DNA from: Angiostrongylus vasorum
Taxonomy: Eukaryota > Nematoda > Chromadorea > Rhabditida > Metastrongylidae
Direction of reading: 5' to 3'
DNA length: 64,000 nt
NCBI GenBank assembly: GCA_018806985.1
Contig: JADANN010000059.1
Span: forward strand, 20,154 to 84,153
The number at the start of each line of letters is the position of its first letter. The stretch's first letter is position 1. Below, one piece after another: positions 1 through 11,639 of this stretch. The notes beneath the pieces are model-generated. The model was not told where the DNA came from, did no database searches, and saw only the letters and a program-made list of their open reading frames with translations. A program made the translations under genes and the position numbers.

Positions 1-541
1 TGCTCAGATGGCGGATAGGGGGTTAATCGTGGACCAAAAACGACCTTTGCTTCCCTGACACGCAGATGGATCCAGGCGATGGACTCCCTATTCCTAGTGC
101 GCCGATTTGGAACATACTCCCTGTATTTACGTGGCGTATTCATACACGCTTGTGTGGGTGCGTTCTAGTTCACGCAGATTGTATTCTACGAGTCGATTCG
201 GCCAAAAGCCTGCAATCAACTGACAGGGAAGTATATGGGAGGCGGTTGGGAGTCGCCTCCAAAAAATAAGCTCCATGCCCACTCTGGGAGAGGCTGGCCA
301 GCTACCCATGAGTATACCCAGCCCTAACGTTCAGAGGTCAGCAAGCTATACATGGGTATCGAAAAGCTAAAATCAGTAAAAGAAACGGGCTTGATCAGCA
401 GCGTTGGGTAGGAAGAGTACTGAGAGGCTGCTAAAATCTCAGGGCCAATGGAAGCTGCTTGGATTGCAAGGAACTAAGATTCTAAGGGACGATCTGTACC
501 TACAATGAACGTACACTGGAACCGAGTCCTCGATAGCAGAC

Positions 542-985
542 TTGCTCAAGCAAGCAAGAAGGATAAGGTACGACGTCATCAGCCTGGCCGAGAAGAGACG
601 ACGCCACGCATTCAACGCCGTCTATGACACCGGAGAAGAACTGTTCCTCGGAAGACGCGACAGTAGAGGAGTAGGTGGTGGCGACGGCGTTCTCGGCACC
701 ACGAGTTTGTCCATGAACGTTGATCCATTGGAACAACTTACAACCCGAATCGGACGTTTACGATTAAAAAGATGTGGATCAATACCTGTTTTGACAATAT
801 TCGTCCTTTACGCACTGACATCAAACTATGACGAAGAAGAAGTCGAAGAGTTCTACATGGACTTGGAGAAGTTCTACAGAGAAGACCATACATTCTTCAA
901 GGTCATCATTGAAGATTTCAACGCCAAGACTGGACCAAGAAGAACGTCTGAAGAACGCCACATTGGGGCCCACGGATTAGAATAG
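542..985 (+). pseudogene. RTE endonuclease fragment
   Basis: A 147-codon open stretch encodes the middle of an apurinic/apyrimidinic-type endonuclease, which nicks target DNA before reverse transcription. Visible family landmarks are the TGEELFLG segment, the RIGRLRLKRCG segment, an acidic [17 protein letters not shown] helix and the [10 protein letters not shown] segment, which corresponds to the D-F-N-A catalytic motif. The N-terminal TYNAR motif lies upstream in another frame (about 500). The following segment, ending in a D-H motif near 1190, is also out of frame. A product-like second copy is at 46912-47588 on the minus strand. It is a relic: the frame is closed by a TAG where the other copy continues. 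Confidence 0.85.
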
Positions 986-1304
986 AACGAGCAGGGTGAG
1001 CCGCTATCTGAGTTTATCATGGTTACCAAGGTCATCAATGATAACTCGCAATTCCAGAAGCCCCACCCTCAAACTGGACGTGGGAGTCCCCCAATGGAGA
1101 GTACCATAACGATATAGACCACATTATAATAAATAGAAAGTTTTGCCTTACCGATGTCGCTGTTTTCCCAAAATTCTACACGGGATCATATCATCGTCTC
1201 CTTCGGGCAAGATTGTGTTTGTCGCTGAAAGGAGAAAAGACGTTAAATTCAAAAGCCGAAGTTCCAGAACCACCATAAACTAGGACTTTTTTAATTCTTT
1301 AGCT

Positions 1305-2062
1305 GGCTGGTGGGAAGATGCCATTGTCGATAACATCGACGAAGAATTCGATTGGCTCCTTCAACATCATCACTCTAGCGCTATGAAAGTTAAGAGTTCG
1401 AAAGTCACAAAGAGACGTCTGTCTCCAGAAACACTCGAGCTAATACGCCAGCTTGGAATCGCACGAGCTGCAGGCAGCCGCGAACTAACATCCAAACTTG
1501 CAAAACAATGCGGACAGGCGATAAAAAGATCTTAAAGAGCGAAGAGCAGCAGTAATAGTCGAAGCTACGGAGGTTGAGAAAAGCATTCGCAAAGCCCACC
1601 GAAGCTTCTCTAATTATAAGACCAAGGTGATTGCACTCCGACACCCAGACCGAACAGTTACAAGGTCCAGAAAGGAAATGAAGAAAATCGTTCACGAGTA
1701 CTACTCAGATCTCTTCGGTAGCCACGCTCATCTTCCGTCATATAAAGGAGGATGTAAGTGCTGTACCACCGGTTCTGCCTTCCGAAACCCAGCATGCCAT
1801 ACCGTCGGTGAAAAATCGAACAACAGCAGGTCCGGACAGTATATGATCTGAACAGCTGAAGAACCATTAGCCGGCCCTCGTGAACACACTGGCTCAGCTC
1901 TTCACACTATACTTGTCTGAATGCAGGGTCCCCTACTAAGTGGAACACCAGCAAGACCGTGTTATTGTTCAAAAATGGTGAACTACACGATATAGGCAAC
2001 TATCACCAATCTGCTTCCTGTCTGTCGTCTACAAACTTTTCACTCGAGTCATCTTAAACAGG
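1305..2062 (+). pseudogene. RTE linker and reverse transcriptase N-terminus, frameshifted
   Basis: Pieces in three frames reconstruct the region between endonuclease and reverse transcriptase: a helical linker (ETLELIRQLGIARAAG near 1430), an EKSIRKAHRSF segment near 1577, then SRKEMKKIVHEYYSDLF at 1669. The last recognisable RT peptide is VYKLFTRVILNR near 2030. The same order appears in the copy at 45081-46802. The catalytic Asp motifs of RT lie beyond the truncation and are absent. Confidence 0.75.
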
Positions 2063-2289
2063 TAACATCCAGATAGGGTATGTTATGTTTTCTCCTTTCG
2101 TAAGAGTAATTGTGCCTGTTCTTGAGTCGAATCCGTTTTAGTTTTTCACTTTGGTTTACGAATATCATGAATGAAAATGTTAACTTTGGCCCAGTTCGTG
2201 TCTGTTGTGGTGAGTAATAGCTCTCCACTTTATTTTTACAAGGGTCCTGTTTGTTTTCGACATTTTATTCTTTTCGATCTCATGGTACG

Positions 2290-2695
2290 TCCTATCCTCC
2301 CAACGGTTTACCTCGTCATCGTGACTGGGTGGTGTTCCTGTGTGTCGGACTGCGATGTACAACAGGGCGATTCGTCCCGCAGCAGGGTCTCAAAAGTTGA
2401 AAAGGAGTCCGGCTTTCCCATCAGGAAGCCTAGCTGAGAGTAAACCAGTATCAGGATCCACCACCGTCATGGTATTAAAGTCGTATGTTGGAAAAGCTCC
2501 CTCCGGTCCACAGGGACTGCTACTGCCTGTGGTGGTGACCTGGAGCAGACTTTGGCCACGCTGATCTCGGGATTCCAGGGAACCACAATGGCTTAACCAG
2601 CAAATCTCCGAAAATGGTGATTATGATGGGGCCCGCGCAGCCAGTGAGGACGGGTCGTTTAAGTATCAAGTAAGTAAGTACGTCCTATATCATTC
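2290..2695 (-). repeat. Repeat B, near-complete copy (minus)
   Basis: This is one of at least six copies of an interspersed repeat of about 390 bp that I cannot classify. Read on the minus strand it starts with a TACTTACTTGATACTT-type end (RC of 2674-2695). It contains a conserved block around GCCACCATGCGA and GACGGTGGTGG, and ends near an ACCGTTGG-like end. Other copies are at 3085, 26160, 27425, 35868 and 39885. No RT-like ORF or pol III A and B boxes are obvious. The length and the constant ends suggest a non-autonomous element. Confidence 0.75.
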
Positions 2696-2699
2696 CATT

Positions 2700-3084
2700 G
2701 CAGACATCTTCGACATTTTTCACCCACTGCGTCGAATAAGAGGTTCTTTCTGCCAACATGAATGTAACCAGCGTGGGTGCTAAAATAACGGGAAAACGAA
2801 GTTTCGATGTATTTTACTGTTTGTTCTTATAATTTACTCTTTTTTCACACGAACCTTTCTATTATATCACATTTATAGGAGGAATTACTTTTAAATTTTC
2901 CAAGAAAGGCTTAGAATCAGCCTCGACATTGGTCAATAAGTTGTTCTGTTTTTTAATATGCTAATATGAGGTGGTTAAAGTAGAATTTGCTGCACAATGA
3001 GCAACGTTTAACGGATTTCGTCTTATTTGGAGCCTACGAAAGATCCTTTTAAAGTCCAACGTAGTAGTTCAAATCATTACTTGG
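2700..3084. other. No gene seen; AT-rich spacer between two repeat B copies
   Basis: I see no ORF with splice-like flanks or protein-like composition and no repeat homology. It separates an inverted pair of repeat B copies. Confidence 0.5.
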
Positions 3085-3240
3085 ATACATGGGTATATGC
3101 TTAGATGACCCGTCTTCACTGGTTGTGTGGGCTTCTGCATAATTTCCACTTTTTCGGAGTTTGCTGGTTTAACCACTGTAGTTCGCCGGAGCCCCGAGAT
3201 CAGCCTGGCCAAAGTCCCCTCCGTTTAAATTGCTATTTTC
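3085..3240 (+). repeat. Repeat B, 5' fragment (plus)
   Basis: It matches the first 150 bp of the complete copies: TACTTGGATAC, then TCTTCACTGGTTGTG, TTTTTCGGAG and GAGATCAGCCTGGCCAAAGT. It stops where the other copies go on to the GCCACCATG block. With the copy at 2290-2695 it forms an inverted pair. Confidence 0.7.
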
Positions 3241-3885
3241 ATTAATTCTTACAAAGATCGTTCCTCATTTAATATAAACTCTGTTCGAGTAGTCGCACTT
3301 CGACACCAAGAGCTGATTTAAACACAGTGAAACGTTTGCATTTGTGGATTAAATGACATACTGCCATCAATTCCATCTCAGCTCGTTAAGGACGAGACAA
3401 ATAGTCTAAAAGTATAAAACGGTTGTTTTAATTAACTTCCCGTGAAGCAATTTTTTTCAGTGTAAAGAATCGAAGGTTCTTTAGGACGCCGTGATTAGGA
3501 AATGCTCAAGTCATTTTCATCCTTTTGTGGTTTTTCTCAATACTCGTGGCGACCACCTTTTGGATTTCACGTGTCGTTAAAAACAACATATTATTTACTT
3601 CAGTGCTGCATGCAGGAAGACAAAACAGTTGAAAGGGAGCGCTAACATTTTCACAATATGTGAAAACAATCATGCAAGTAAACGAATAAAAAGTGAGACA
3701 GTTTGCGTTAGTGAAATCAATGAGTGCTGTCTTTCCTGAAGCACTCTCTTTCCTATCATTTCAGATAGTTTGCTATCAAAATATCTGCGTTTATGAGGGG
3801 TTAAACGTCCTTATGTGATTCGCGTTCGGGACGGTCATAAATCACGTAAATTTTCCTTCAGATCAAACACAGTTGTTTTTTCTTT

Positions 3886-4224
3886 ATGAGGTTCTTCTTT
3901 TTTACTTCAGGTTTCCCTACAAGTATGTTACTACTTCGACTTTTTTTTACAAATAAAGATTTTTTTTGGCCGGAGGTTAAACATTTTTGTCGGTTTCTCT
4001 TTGATAACGCGGAGATAATCTTTCGAACAACAGAATATTTCAACGGAATTACTGAGTCCTATTTCATCAATGTTCCTGTTTTTGGAGAATGGATAAGGCG
4101 AGCATCAACTCCTAAGGTTCAATGGGTTGATTCTTCATCACCGACGAGACTGGCGCTTTTAAAAAAACTGGCTTCAGAGTGGTTCCATGTTGGTGCTAAA
4201 AAATATGCACTTATATATGGATAG
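3886..4224 (+). CDS. Hypothetical protein, possible exon
   Basis: A 112-codon ORF whose second half (from about residue 25) has balanced, protein-like composition, for example FCRFLFDNAEIIFRTTEYF and ESYFINVPVFGEWIRR. The first 20 residues, mostly Phe from a T-rich tract, look like the polypyrimidine tract of an acceptor: TTTACTTCAG|GT occurs at 3901-3912. A real exon would therefore begin near 3911 and end at the TAG at 4222. I recognise no family and no partner exon nearby. Confidence 0.3.
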   Translation: MRFFFFTSGFPTSMLLLRLFFTNKDFFWPEVKHFCRFLFDNAEIIFRTTEYFNGITESYFINVPVFGEWIRRASTPKVQWVDSSSPTRLALLKKLASEWFHVGAKKYALIYG

Positions 4225-5811
4225 GAAATATAAAGCACGATCTTAGCTTGCACGAAGGTAAATCTCATGGACGTGAAGATTCTGTCAGATGTAGTCGACC
4301 AACGCTATCGCGTCGTCAGACTTAATAATTTTTTTGTTGCTCTTGTTGCTCGTTAAACGATTAGTGACTTTCTATTTGATTTCTGTAGTCTGTCATACGT
4401 GATATGCCTTCTATTTATGTTTTTAATTATGTTTTTTAGAGGCTAAATGCCCATATACTTTGGCGCATGAGAACATGAGTTTAGTGGCATCGACGGAGTT
4501 ATTGTGACACCTCACAAACTACCCATGGAAGGAGCTTCGCCTTGTTGTTCTGCTACAGAACGTTCGAGTTTGCAGAGGAGAATGAAGAGGGCAATGGAAG
4601 CGAGCAATCAGTAGCTGCAAAGGCTTCATCTTTATCCAGTGAGAGTATGTCGACTGAAAGAAGGGGCAAGAACTGACTAACAATAACGAAAACATTGATT
4701 AACACTTTTTCGTTGTGTGGTTCTTGGTCGCCGAGCTTCCCCATCTAATTCGTCTAACTTTGTGAATTTTATATGATCTTGTTGGGAATTGAAACATGAA
4801 ATACTGCAAAGTCTCGAGCTTCCTTCTCCTTGGCGTGGGTTTTGCATTCACTTTACACGAATCAATGATTTAATTCTTTGCGGTTGCCTTGCTGGACACG
4901 ATCTCCTAGCTTAGTGTGTAATATGAAATCAAAGTAAAGGTTTAGATTTGTCACATACGTGGATGTTTTGGGTTGTTAGAAATTGTAAGTTGTGCATTGC
5001 TAGAGGTTTTTTTAGTCTAACACTAGCAGGACCTTGTAGTAACTTATTATTCGGTCACAGCAATGAGTTATGCAGCGTGTAGTGCAACGGGTATCGTTAT
5101 TTTCAGTATCAGTCGCACTGGAAATGAAGCAGGTTTTTTCTCCCATTCACAGTTTTCTGTCACTCTTCTACTGAATATTCCACGTTTGCGCAAGTGCCAT
5201 ATTAGTTATTATTTATCAGTGCCGAGGTTAATAAAAGCTGTGTCTTAAGATTTACTGGAACGACAGTTCTAAGAACATCAGAGATTCCAGCCGCAGTGCT
5301 CTCGTCTCTAATGCCACTCCTAACAACTCTAACAACAAAACCTCAGGAATAACGACAAATGTTGTATTTGTTGTTTTTTTTTAAGTTCACATGAGAGAAG
5401 AAGCGGGTCGATTTTGAGGAAAGCTGCAGAACTAATTTTGTTTGGGTATAAATTCGAAAACAGACAAGAGAAGCGATCAACGAGACGGACGGATTTAAGG
5501 GTTTTCAGCCTACGAAAACAATTTTCTTCGACAATGTTCCGGATTCTGGCATTAAAGCACGCAAACGAGCCTAAAAAGTTATATGGTTTATATATTAAAG
5601 TAAAAAGGCCCGAGTTAAATTGAATACACGTGCCAGTGAATTCGTTTATGTACAATCGATCTCTCACACTGTCAAATGGAAAAGACAAGTTTGTGTGTAA
5701 TGCTTCTTTCCGATCGGATGATTGCTAAGATCTCGTATGGTAGGACGTTAATGAGATAGTTCACACGAGTACGTTCTGGAACAATTCTGCAAGGAACGTT
5801 TTTCATGACAG
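4225..5811. other. No supported gene
   Basis: Short ORFs exist on both strands (4553-4744 minus, 5063-5248 plus, 5329-5688 minus) but none has clear splice flanks, recognisable motifs or a copy elsewhere. I treat the stretch as intron or intergenic DNA. Confidence 0.45.
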
Positions 5812-5860
5812 ATATCACGTGAAATACAACCGCCATCGTGTTGAGATATTTGCAAAATCT
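5812..5860 (+). repeat. Solo terminal fragment of the foldback element family
   Basis: The sequence around GAAATACAACCGCCATCGTG and GAGATATTTGCAAAATC matches the outer end of the foldback element at 34411-34924 (GAAATACAACCACAATGATG, then TTTGCAAAAC). Only about 50 bp match, so this is a relic terminus of the same family. Confidence 0.5.
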
Positions 5861-6037
5861 TAAACCCTAATCGCCGATTCGAGCCAGCGACCACACTTTT
5901 TGAGTGAAGCCTCAGATCAATGGAGTTAAATGTAGATTTGGGGTTCGGACATCATACCGTTGGCAGATGATTGTTGATCGCACAGTTGGGATAAAAAATC
6001 TGGCTGAAAGAAAGCTAAAGCAAGAGCCTCCGTGGTA

Positions 6038-6318
6038 AAAAAAAAGCTCTCGGTGTTGATCAATCCCTGAGGGATGCGCCGTGCATTCTACTTCATTAAG
6101 CATCGTTTGGAGGTGATTGAATGCATATCTGGCCATTACAATGACTCTCGGTGGTCTACCGATGTATCGAACCAGTGCAGCTATCCTTCCAAACAAGTTT
6201 GGTAACAGTTTGCCGACCATGGAGGGATGGAAAGCTTGGTGGGCCACAGAAGCGGGGATCGATTCCGCGTGTGTGTGCCGCAGCGGCGCCTCCAACCACT
6301 GCGCCACACACGTCTCAA
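6038..6318 (-). mobile_element. tRNA-derived SINE (minus)
   Basis: Read on the minus strand, a tRNA-like head with an A box (TGGCGCAGTGG) and a B box (GGAATCGATCCC) is followed by a constant body (CCACCAAG, then ATCCCTCC, GGCCAGATATGCATTCAATC and GATGCGCC). The copy ends in AGAGCTTTTTTTTT. The same order recurs at 29166, 35248, 40824, 41917, 43361 and 53479. The A and B boxes are the internal RNA polymerase III promoter that drives such elements. Confidence 0.85.
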
Positions 6319-6737
6319 TGATAGAGCCGATAATACGTGAGCCTCAAAAAGGATAGTCGCTTTTCGGAGAGCACCTTAGGTTCCGAGTTTTGCTCATATC
6401 TCAACCTGCTTCTGATGTACTCCACATATTACCTTGTCATGAAAAAAAAAGAATAGGCAGCAAATGTAAGCTGAGACAATGGATCCCGAGATTTTTTTCG
6501 AATTTTTTTCTTTGGTTTTGGATTTTTTTTCAAGCGCTATGCAAGTTAAGGCGCCGTGCACTTCTCTTCTATGGGCATTCTCAGATCGTTTGTCGTTTTA
6601 TCATCCGACATTTGTTGTGCCGACGTTACGACGTTATTATTGGTACTGATGTATTCATCAAATATCAAGTAGTCTTGAACTTTGCGGATAGAATCTGCTA
6701 GTCTTTTGCGATTTGGTGTACCTATGCTCGTATTCCT

Positions 6738-6859
<122 letters not shown>

Positions 6860-7212
6860 TCATATAAATATAAGTACAAATAATGTTGTTTAACGTATTA
6901 AGCTCGAGATGCATTGAATACCACGCATTTGATAGGGAAAATAGTTGCCTGTGAAATCTTATTTTGTTACGGTAAAATCCCTTTTCTCAATCCCACAAGA
7001 CGTGTGTCTATTATTTTTTTCTGATCAAGGCTCGCATTTCGAACACAAAATAGATCTGCAGCCAGAATTTTGTCCTGGAATAAGCGATCGCGTTCAATAA
7101 TGCATCGTTCATGTCTCAGCTGCAGCTCCAGCGTTGGAAATTCAAAAGATTTAAACTTTATTTCCAATCTTTTTAAAATCCTAATTCTAGGCGTGTTAGC
7201 CTCCAAGTCAAG

Positions 7213-7404
7213 ATGGCACTACCAGTGTCCAACGGTATTCATCAAGAAGACGATAATCCTCAAAGAGCAGCCGAATCTACGAGCGAGATGTTCGAAGACC
7301 TTGGCGGACGATGCATGCGAGAGACGAATCGTGAACGAAAAGCACTGCAATTTGCACAGTATAAACGTAGATTGAAATTAAAGTTGGTAGATCTTGCGGT
7401 CTAA
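7213..7404 (+). CDS. Hypothetical protein, exon candidate
   Basis: A 63-codon ORF of clearly protein-like, charged composition: QEDDNPQRAAESTSEMF, then CMRETNRERKALQFAQY and KRRLKLKLVDLAV. The C-terminal half is basic and probably helical. It ends at TAA, and the next 100 bp read in another frame as CDS-like text, so it may be the first part of a longer broken gene. No family is recognised and no start context separates this ATG from an upstream exon. Confidence 0.35.
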   Translation: MALPVSNGIHQEDDNPQRAAESTSEMFEDLGGRCMRETNRERKALQFAQYKRRLKLKLVDLAV

Positions 7405-7829
7405 ATTTAAAAGAATGGAAATAGAAACATAGCAATTTTCGATGGGACAAAGCCTCCTCCATATATTGGTGAACTTCTCAGCTCTTTATGTTTCCTAGCA
7501 ATTAAGAAATCCACCAGCAATTGCCGAAAAAACAAGTTCTGGGGGCGACGTGTTAAATATAATCCGTGCAAGAAACGATTCTTCACTTTACTAACTTTCG
7601 ATAAGTTCAATAAACACTTCTTATCTCACAGGAACGAAGCTTTCAATTTGGAAATTTCAGCAGTCGAACATTGATCACGCCAGCAAAAGCTAAGAAATTC
7701 ATACCGTTTTCCTCGTTTTCGCGAAATAACGGCATGCTGGAAGTAGTTGAATAAGAACTGATAAGATTTGAAGTAGTTATTTTTTTTTGATAAGCTTTCA
7801 GGAATGTTGGGCTAACATCTCGACGTGTT

Positions 7830-8180
7830 CATGTTCATCAGAGCCTGTAATCCGAGCCGGGTGGTCTGCAGTTGCTCGTCTTCTGGATGTGGCGACTTCG
7901 TTTCGAGTGGGTTCTTCCTCAATGGGGCATGTTTCCATATGAAATATTGTTATGCTTCATGCAATCCGATAATGATGGTGACTTCTGCAACGTGGATTGT
8001 CCGAATAAAGAAGTTATTACCAGCGGACTTTCACTACTATCAACAAGTGGTGTCTTGTATGAAAGATCTTTGCCAGATGGGAATGCCTCATTCGAAAAAA
8101 TGCTCCAGTGAGAAAGATTCTAGTCGATATAAAGATGAAGACGTCATCTCAAGAAGACCAACAACTGCGGATCATTGGAA
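7830..8180 (+). repeat. Repeat C (ribozyme-associated family), diverged copy
   Basis: The segments GAATGCCTCATTCGA, then GAAGACGTCATC and CAACTGCGGATCATTGG, align in order with the repeat C copies at 13980-14300 and 13010-13250. The overlapping 155-codon ORF (7825-8292) is probably translated repeat, not a host gene. The ribozyme-like 3' core seen in the other copies is not recognisable here. Confidence 0.5.
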
Positions 8181-8391
8181 ACTGAATTTTCTTTATTCGA
8201 ACCGAGGTGACTTCCTGACGAGGGAACTGGTCTATCCTAGGAAGTTTCGTGGAGCAATTCAGTCCTATTCATGGTTCACATTTGTTACCTAGAAATAAGA
8301 CAACTACAAAAAATCATCACTAAAACGAGTCCATTTGATGAAAAAAAAACTCATCCGTTGGCAATAAATAGGTCTTTAACGAATGTTCAAA

Positions 8392-8560
8392 AAATCACCT
8401 GTATCACCTGTAGTCTCGTTGATCGTCGAGTGACTCGAGCGGGCGCCAGTAAATCTTCCATTTTTCCCTGTCGCGTGCAAGAGTAGCCCAGTGAGTTTTG
8501 CTCCCTCTAGTGATTCGTTGAGCACCATATCTTTCTTCTACGCTCTTCATGAAGAACTGA
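8392..8560 (-). mobile_element. RTE retrotransposon, extreme 3' end (minus)
   Basis: The block TTGATCGTCGAGTGACTCGA, then CGCGTGCAAGAGTAGCCCAG, matches the 3' ends of the RTE copies at 38262 and 44812. On the minus strand it is followed by two CAGGTGATA-like units, the short tandem tail typical of RTE elements. It is heavily 5'-truncated, about 170 bp, as expected for abortive target-primed reverse transcription. Confidence 0.85.
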
Positions 8561-8764
8561 TATTTATCGGATATTAATCAAATGGTGGTGTTTTAAGTAC
8601 GAGAAATGAAAAAAGGAAATTATCGGTGACTTCCGCGTTCGGTAACCGATTACTATATTGCATATGACCTCTATTTTCCGGAATATGTTCTACAATGACT
8701 AATTAACCGACTTTACGTTTTGGAACGATGGAGCTTTGGAGGAGTAATCATACCGTAGTCGGCG

Positions 8765-9309
8765 ATGAACTCCATGGTCGAAAGAGGTCATCGAGTGGCT
8801 CAACTGTCTGGACCAACACGTTATGTGACATTGCCAGAACTGGAAAAAAGAAGCACAAAATTCATGTCTTTAAGTTCAGTCCTTTCGGATTTATTTAATG
8901 GGCCATGCTCTTTTCAGAATCATACGGTACAACGACAACCACTTGAAGGGTGTTATTGCGGTGGAGAGAATTTCTCGCGCAGATATTTTGGTCCACTACA
9001 AAAGTATTTGTTGAAAATCCGTGTAAGACCATTGAAAATAAAATATTGCAAATAAACACGAAAGTGTAGTTGGTAGGAAACAGAATATGGTGTAATGAAT
9101 ATCGATATCCCCACTTCCTTGGACACGAGGCCGACCAGGTGAAAATTAAAGGTAAACGAATCTATCTTTCTGAAGCAGTGAACGTAGTTCGAAAAATGGA
9201 CGGTAAACTGAACGTAGCCGCTGTTGTTCAGAAGGACAGAGTGAACGTGAACCATACTCTTCTGTCCTACACAGAAACGGCAAACAATCTTTTGATATGT
9301 CTTCGGTAA
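8765..9309 (+). CDS. Two adjoining hypothetical ORFs, possibly one broken exon set
   Basis: ORF 8765-9055 (96 codons) and ORF 9070-9309 (79 codons) lie in tandem on the plus strand. The first has segments such as VERGHRVAQLSGPTRYVTLP and a Cys pair in EGCYCGGENF. The second has RKMDGKLNVAAVVQKDRVNV. Neither is recognised. The gap contains a stop (TAA at 9053), so they are not one uninterrupted exon. Composition is protein-like but codon choice is not decisive. Confidence 0.25.
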
Positions 9310-10440
9310 AAACTTGAAAATTACATGACACTATCTAAGATTCTTCATCTGACCGCATTTCCACTGAGTACATACGAAAAAAAATTGACAAAGGAGCGCT
9401 GTCAAGCAAAGATGAAACCAACCCTACTTCAACTATGATTCGAAAACCAAAGGACTACTTTGAAGAGGGTGTGGTAAACAGCTACCGGTTCTCAACAACC
9501 CGACGTCATTGACTACTCAAATTTTTTTTCCGAGCTCGAGGATATTCGCTACATGTACCTCGTCTAGTGGAAGAACTCCAAAACACTTTCAGTGTTTTCG
9601 TTGCAGTAGTGGAAGTATTCGAGTTTCCACTGGTAGCACATTAGGTTAAACAGACAAAGAGCTGTGAAAACGCACAAATCATTCCAATTATCTGAGAGAA
9701 TGAATATTCTAAGGAGAGCGGTAAGCGTACCCCTTTACATGTGACGCTGTTTCGCAGTTATAGGAACCCGCAGGTGCGAGCGCCTTACGAAATTTTATTT
9801 AACATAGCTCTAAAAAATGTATTCGTTGAAGTGTTGACAACTCTACGTTTTTTCCTTACTTGTTCATTGCCACTAGCTCGTGGAACATACCGCTCTTCTT
9901 CCACGGCGAACATTGTTTGCTTGACTGTGGCTAAAACGAGAATTCCAACTTAACTGTTATGTGAGTCCACTGTCTTTCACATTAGAAAAATCTGCGAAAA
10001 ATTCTTATCGAATTTGTGACATTCTCACCTTCTCTAAAACTGCAGCGGTTCGCTTCGATTATCCACGGCCGTTCATTCTTCCGATGTGGGTTTTCGTGCC
10101 CACATCGAGCCGACCGACCGCTGTCGAATCGTGCGAAGTGCCGGATGAACTAAGCACCTCACCCGGCAATGTGCTTTTATACACGTGGGTTGTTGGCTTG
10201 TTGTTTGTCGGCTGATAACGTGATTCTTGATACTGATATGGCTACATGTAGGCAGTCTAACCTGTAGGGGTTGTTATCGTGCCAGCTCGTACCCCTGCAA
10301 ATGAGTGTTTTCCAAAACAGACACGTTTTACCTTGGCATAAATGACCATGTTTTTTACTTGACTATTGAGCTGCAATCTATAGAGAAGGCTTTAGCTCTT
10401 TCGGTACTTCCGTTTTTTTGACTTATATGATCTTACAAAT
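9310..10440. other. No supported gene; contains a strong hairpin at 10081-10106
   Basis: The hairpin has 9-bp arms (CGATGTGGG and CCCACATCG) around TTTTCGTG. The flanking text (ATGTGGGTTTTCGTG) resembles the 5' part of the repeat C copy at 31175 (ATGTGGGTCTTCGTA), so this may be a relic of that family. The ORFs at 9741 and 9961 have no other support. Confidence 0.4.
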
Positions 10441-10620
10441 TGATCTTGCTCAGCTGATGCGAGGTTGGTGTAGGTCTTCGTTGTCGTTGTTGTTGTTGTT
10501 GCTGTTGTTGTCGTCGTTGCTGTTGGTGTTGTTGGTCGATGGCTGACGTATCGGCGACTTCGCCTTCCTCAGAGCCGGGCTGTTACGAGTGGGACTCAGT
10601 TTTTTTCCCTTATTGGTAGT
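10440..10620 (-). repeat. Repeat D (minus), carries ribozyme-like core
   Basis: This is the reverse complement of the repeat at 39040-39235. Both have the ribozyme-like core, then a CAACAACACCAACAAC-type simple stretch, then GAAGACCTA, ACCAACCTCGCATCAGCT and a GATCA segment. The GTT-rich look of 10485-10540 comes from this simple stretch. Confidence 0.75.
10541..10576 (-). ncRNA. Hammerhead-ribozyme-like core, degenerate
   Basis: On the minus strand the order is GGCT, then CTGAGGA, then a stem II of GGCGA/TCGCC, then GATAC, GTC and AGCC. CTGAGGA fits the CUGANGA hammerhead box. GGCT/AGCC can form stem I, and GTC is an ideal cleavage triplet. The second box should be GAAA and here reads GATA, so this copy is probably inactive. 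The paired copy at 39106 keeps AAA at that position. Confidence 0.4.
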
Positions 10621-10994
10621 AATAGCACGTTCTGTGAACGCCTTATTGATGCTGGATTCAAGGTGAATACTAATTTCTGATTACGAAATCTCTTAAAACG
10701 TTGTTTGGCGCGCAGCCTCGTTCGACGAAAGGGAGAGTCAGTCACCGAAGCGAAATTTGCAGCCCTTTTCTTTTGGGTTTTCTCTTCTTTCTGAATTTTT
10801 GGTGGGGTTATTATTATTCCACTGTGGATCCCACTTTGTTTTTCTCGATGGCGAAAGTGTACAAAAAATTACAAAAGTAATTTACCTCTTGTACGCGTTT
10901 TCCCCACGAAACTTCCTTTCTGAAGGATTCGCAGTCGACTAGTCCGACTAGTGAGGCTACGAGGAGCATTCCAAAAAAATATGAGACATTCTGC

Positions 10995-11330
10995 TTTCCT
11001 CAGACGATGATGGATCCAATGAAGGATACTCTGTTTCTGCTACGTTAATTTGAGACATATCTTCTATGTTTAAAAAACGTATTCATTTATACGTGTTTGA
11101 GTGTGGCCTCGCTTACGCAGACTGTGTTTTGCAACTCAAGTCGGGGAAAAAATCTGCAATAAAATGATCTGGAAATGTGGGAAATGTGGTTAGGAGCCAC
11201 CTCCAACAAACAGGCCCCCTCGTCTATTCTGGGAGTGACGGACGAGCCACCTGTGATCGTACCCACCCCACACACTCTGTGTCAGCACGCTATAGTTGGC
11301 TGTCAGAAGCTAAGTGCAGTAAAAGCATGC
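10995..11330 (+). mobile_element. Diverged RTE 5' leader fragment (plus)
   Basis: The order GATGGATCCA, then GTATTCAT, CTTACGCAGACTGTG, AATGTGG, AGGAGCCACCTCC and AGCACGCTATAG follows the 5' leader of the RTE copies at 1-360 and 47700-48050. Divergence is clearly greater than between those two copies, so this is an older insertion. Confidence 0.65.
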
Positions 11331-11639
11331 TTATTGGATTCCGAAGGTTCGGTTTTTTTCTTTTCGGGATATGCATACTAATTTCATGACTAGTCGAAAG
11401 CAAATCGAAATGCAGAAGTGGGAACAGTAAAGTCATTCTCAACACTTAGTAATTTACAAAAAATTACGCCGTTGGAAAAGTTCATTTCTCGAGGACGTAC
11501 CCCCCTGACACTTCGAAGAATACAGGCATATAAGTAAGCAAGCCATCGGCGAAACTTCATGTGTGTCATATAGTAATAAATATATAGATGCTTTCAATAA
11601 AACAGAAATATTTTTTTAGAAAGCACTGGGCATCGACGA

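Larger units (their letters stand above)
1..2066 (+). mobile_element. RTE-clade non-LTR retrotransposon, 3'-truncated copy
   Basis: This is a plus-strand retrotransposon copy that begins at or before the window edge. It runs through a 5' leader (about 1-490), an APE-type endonuclease and the first part of the reverse transcriptase, and stops just after the RT motif reading VYKLFTRVILNR. It matches the minus-strand copy at 44812-48105 throughout, including the 5' leader motif around the GGATCCAGG sequence and the polypeptide GRLRLKRCGSIPVLTIF. Several frameshifts and stops make it non-functional. Sequence after about 2066 is unrelated, so the 3' half is missing. Truncation at the 3' side is unusual for target-primed insertion, which normally loses the 5' end, so a later deletion or rearrangement is likely. 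Confidence 0.9.

Noticed and set aside
7825..8292. 155-codon Cys-rich ORF as a host gene
   Set aside because: Much of it aligns with repeat C copies, so the frame is probably translated repeat.
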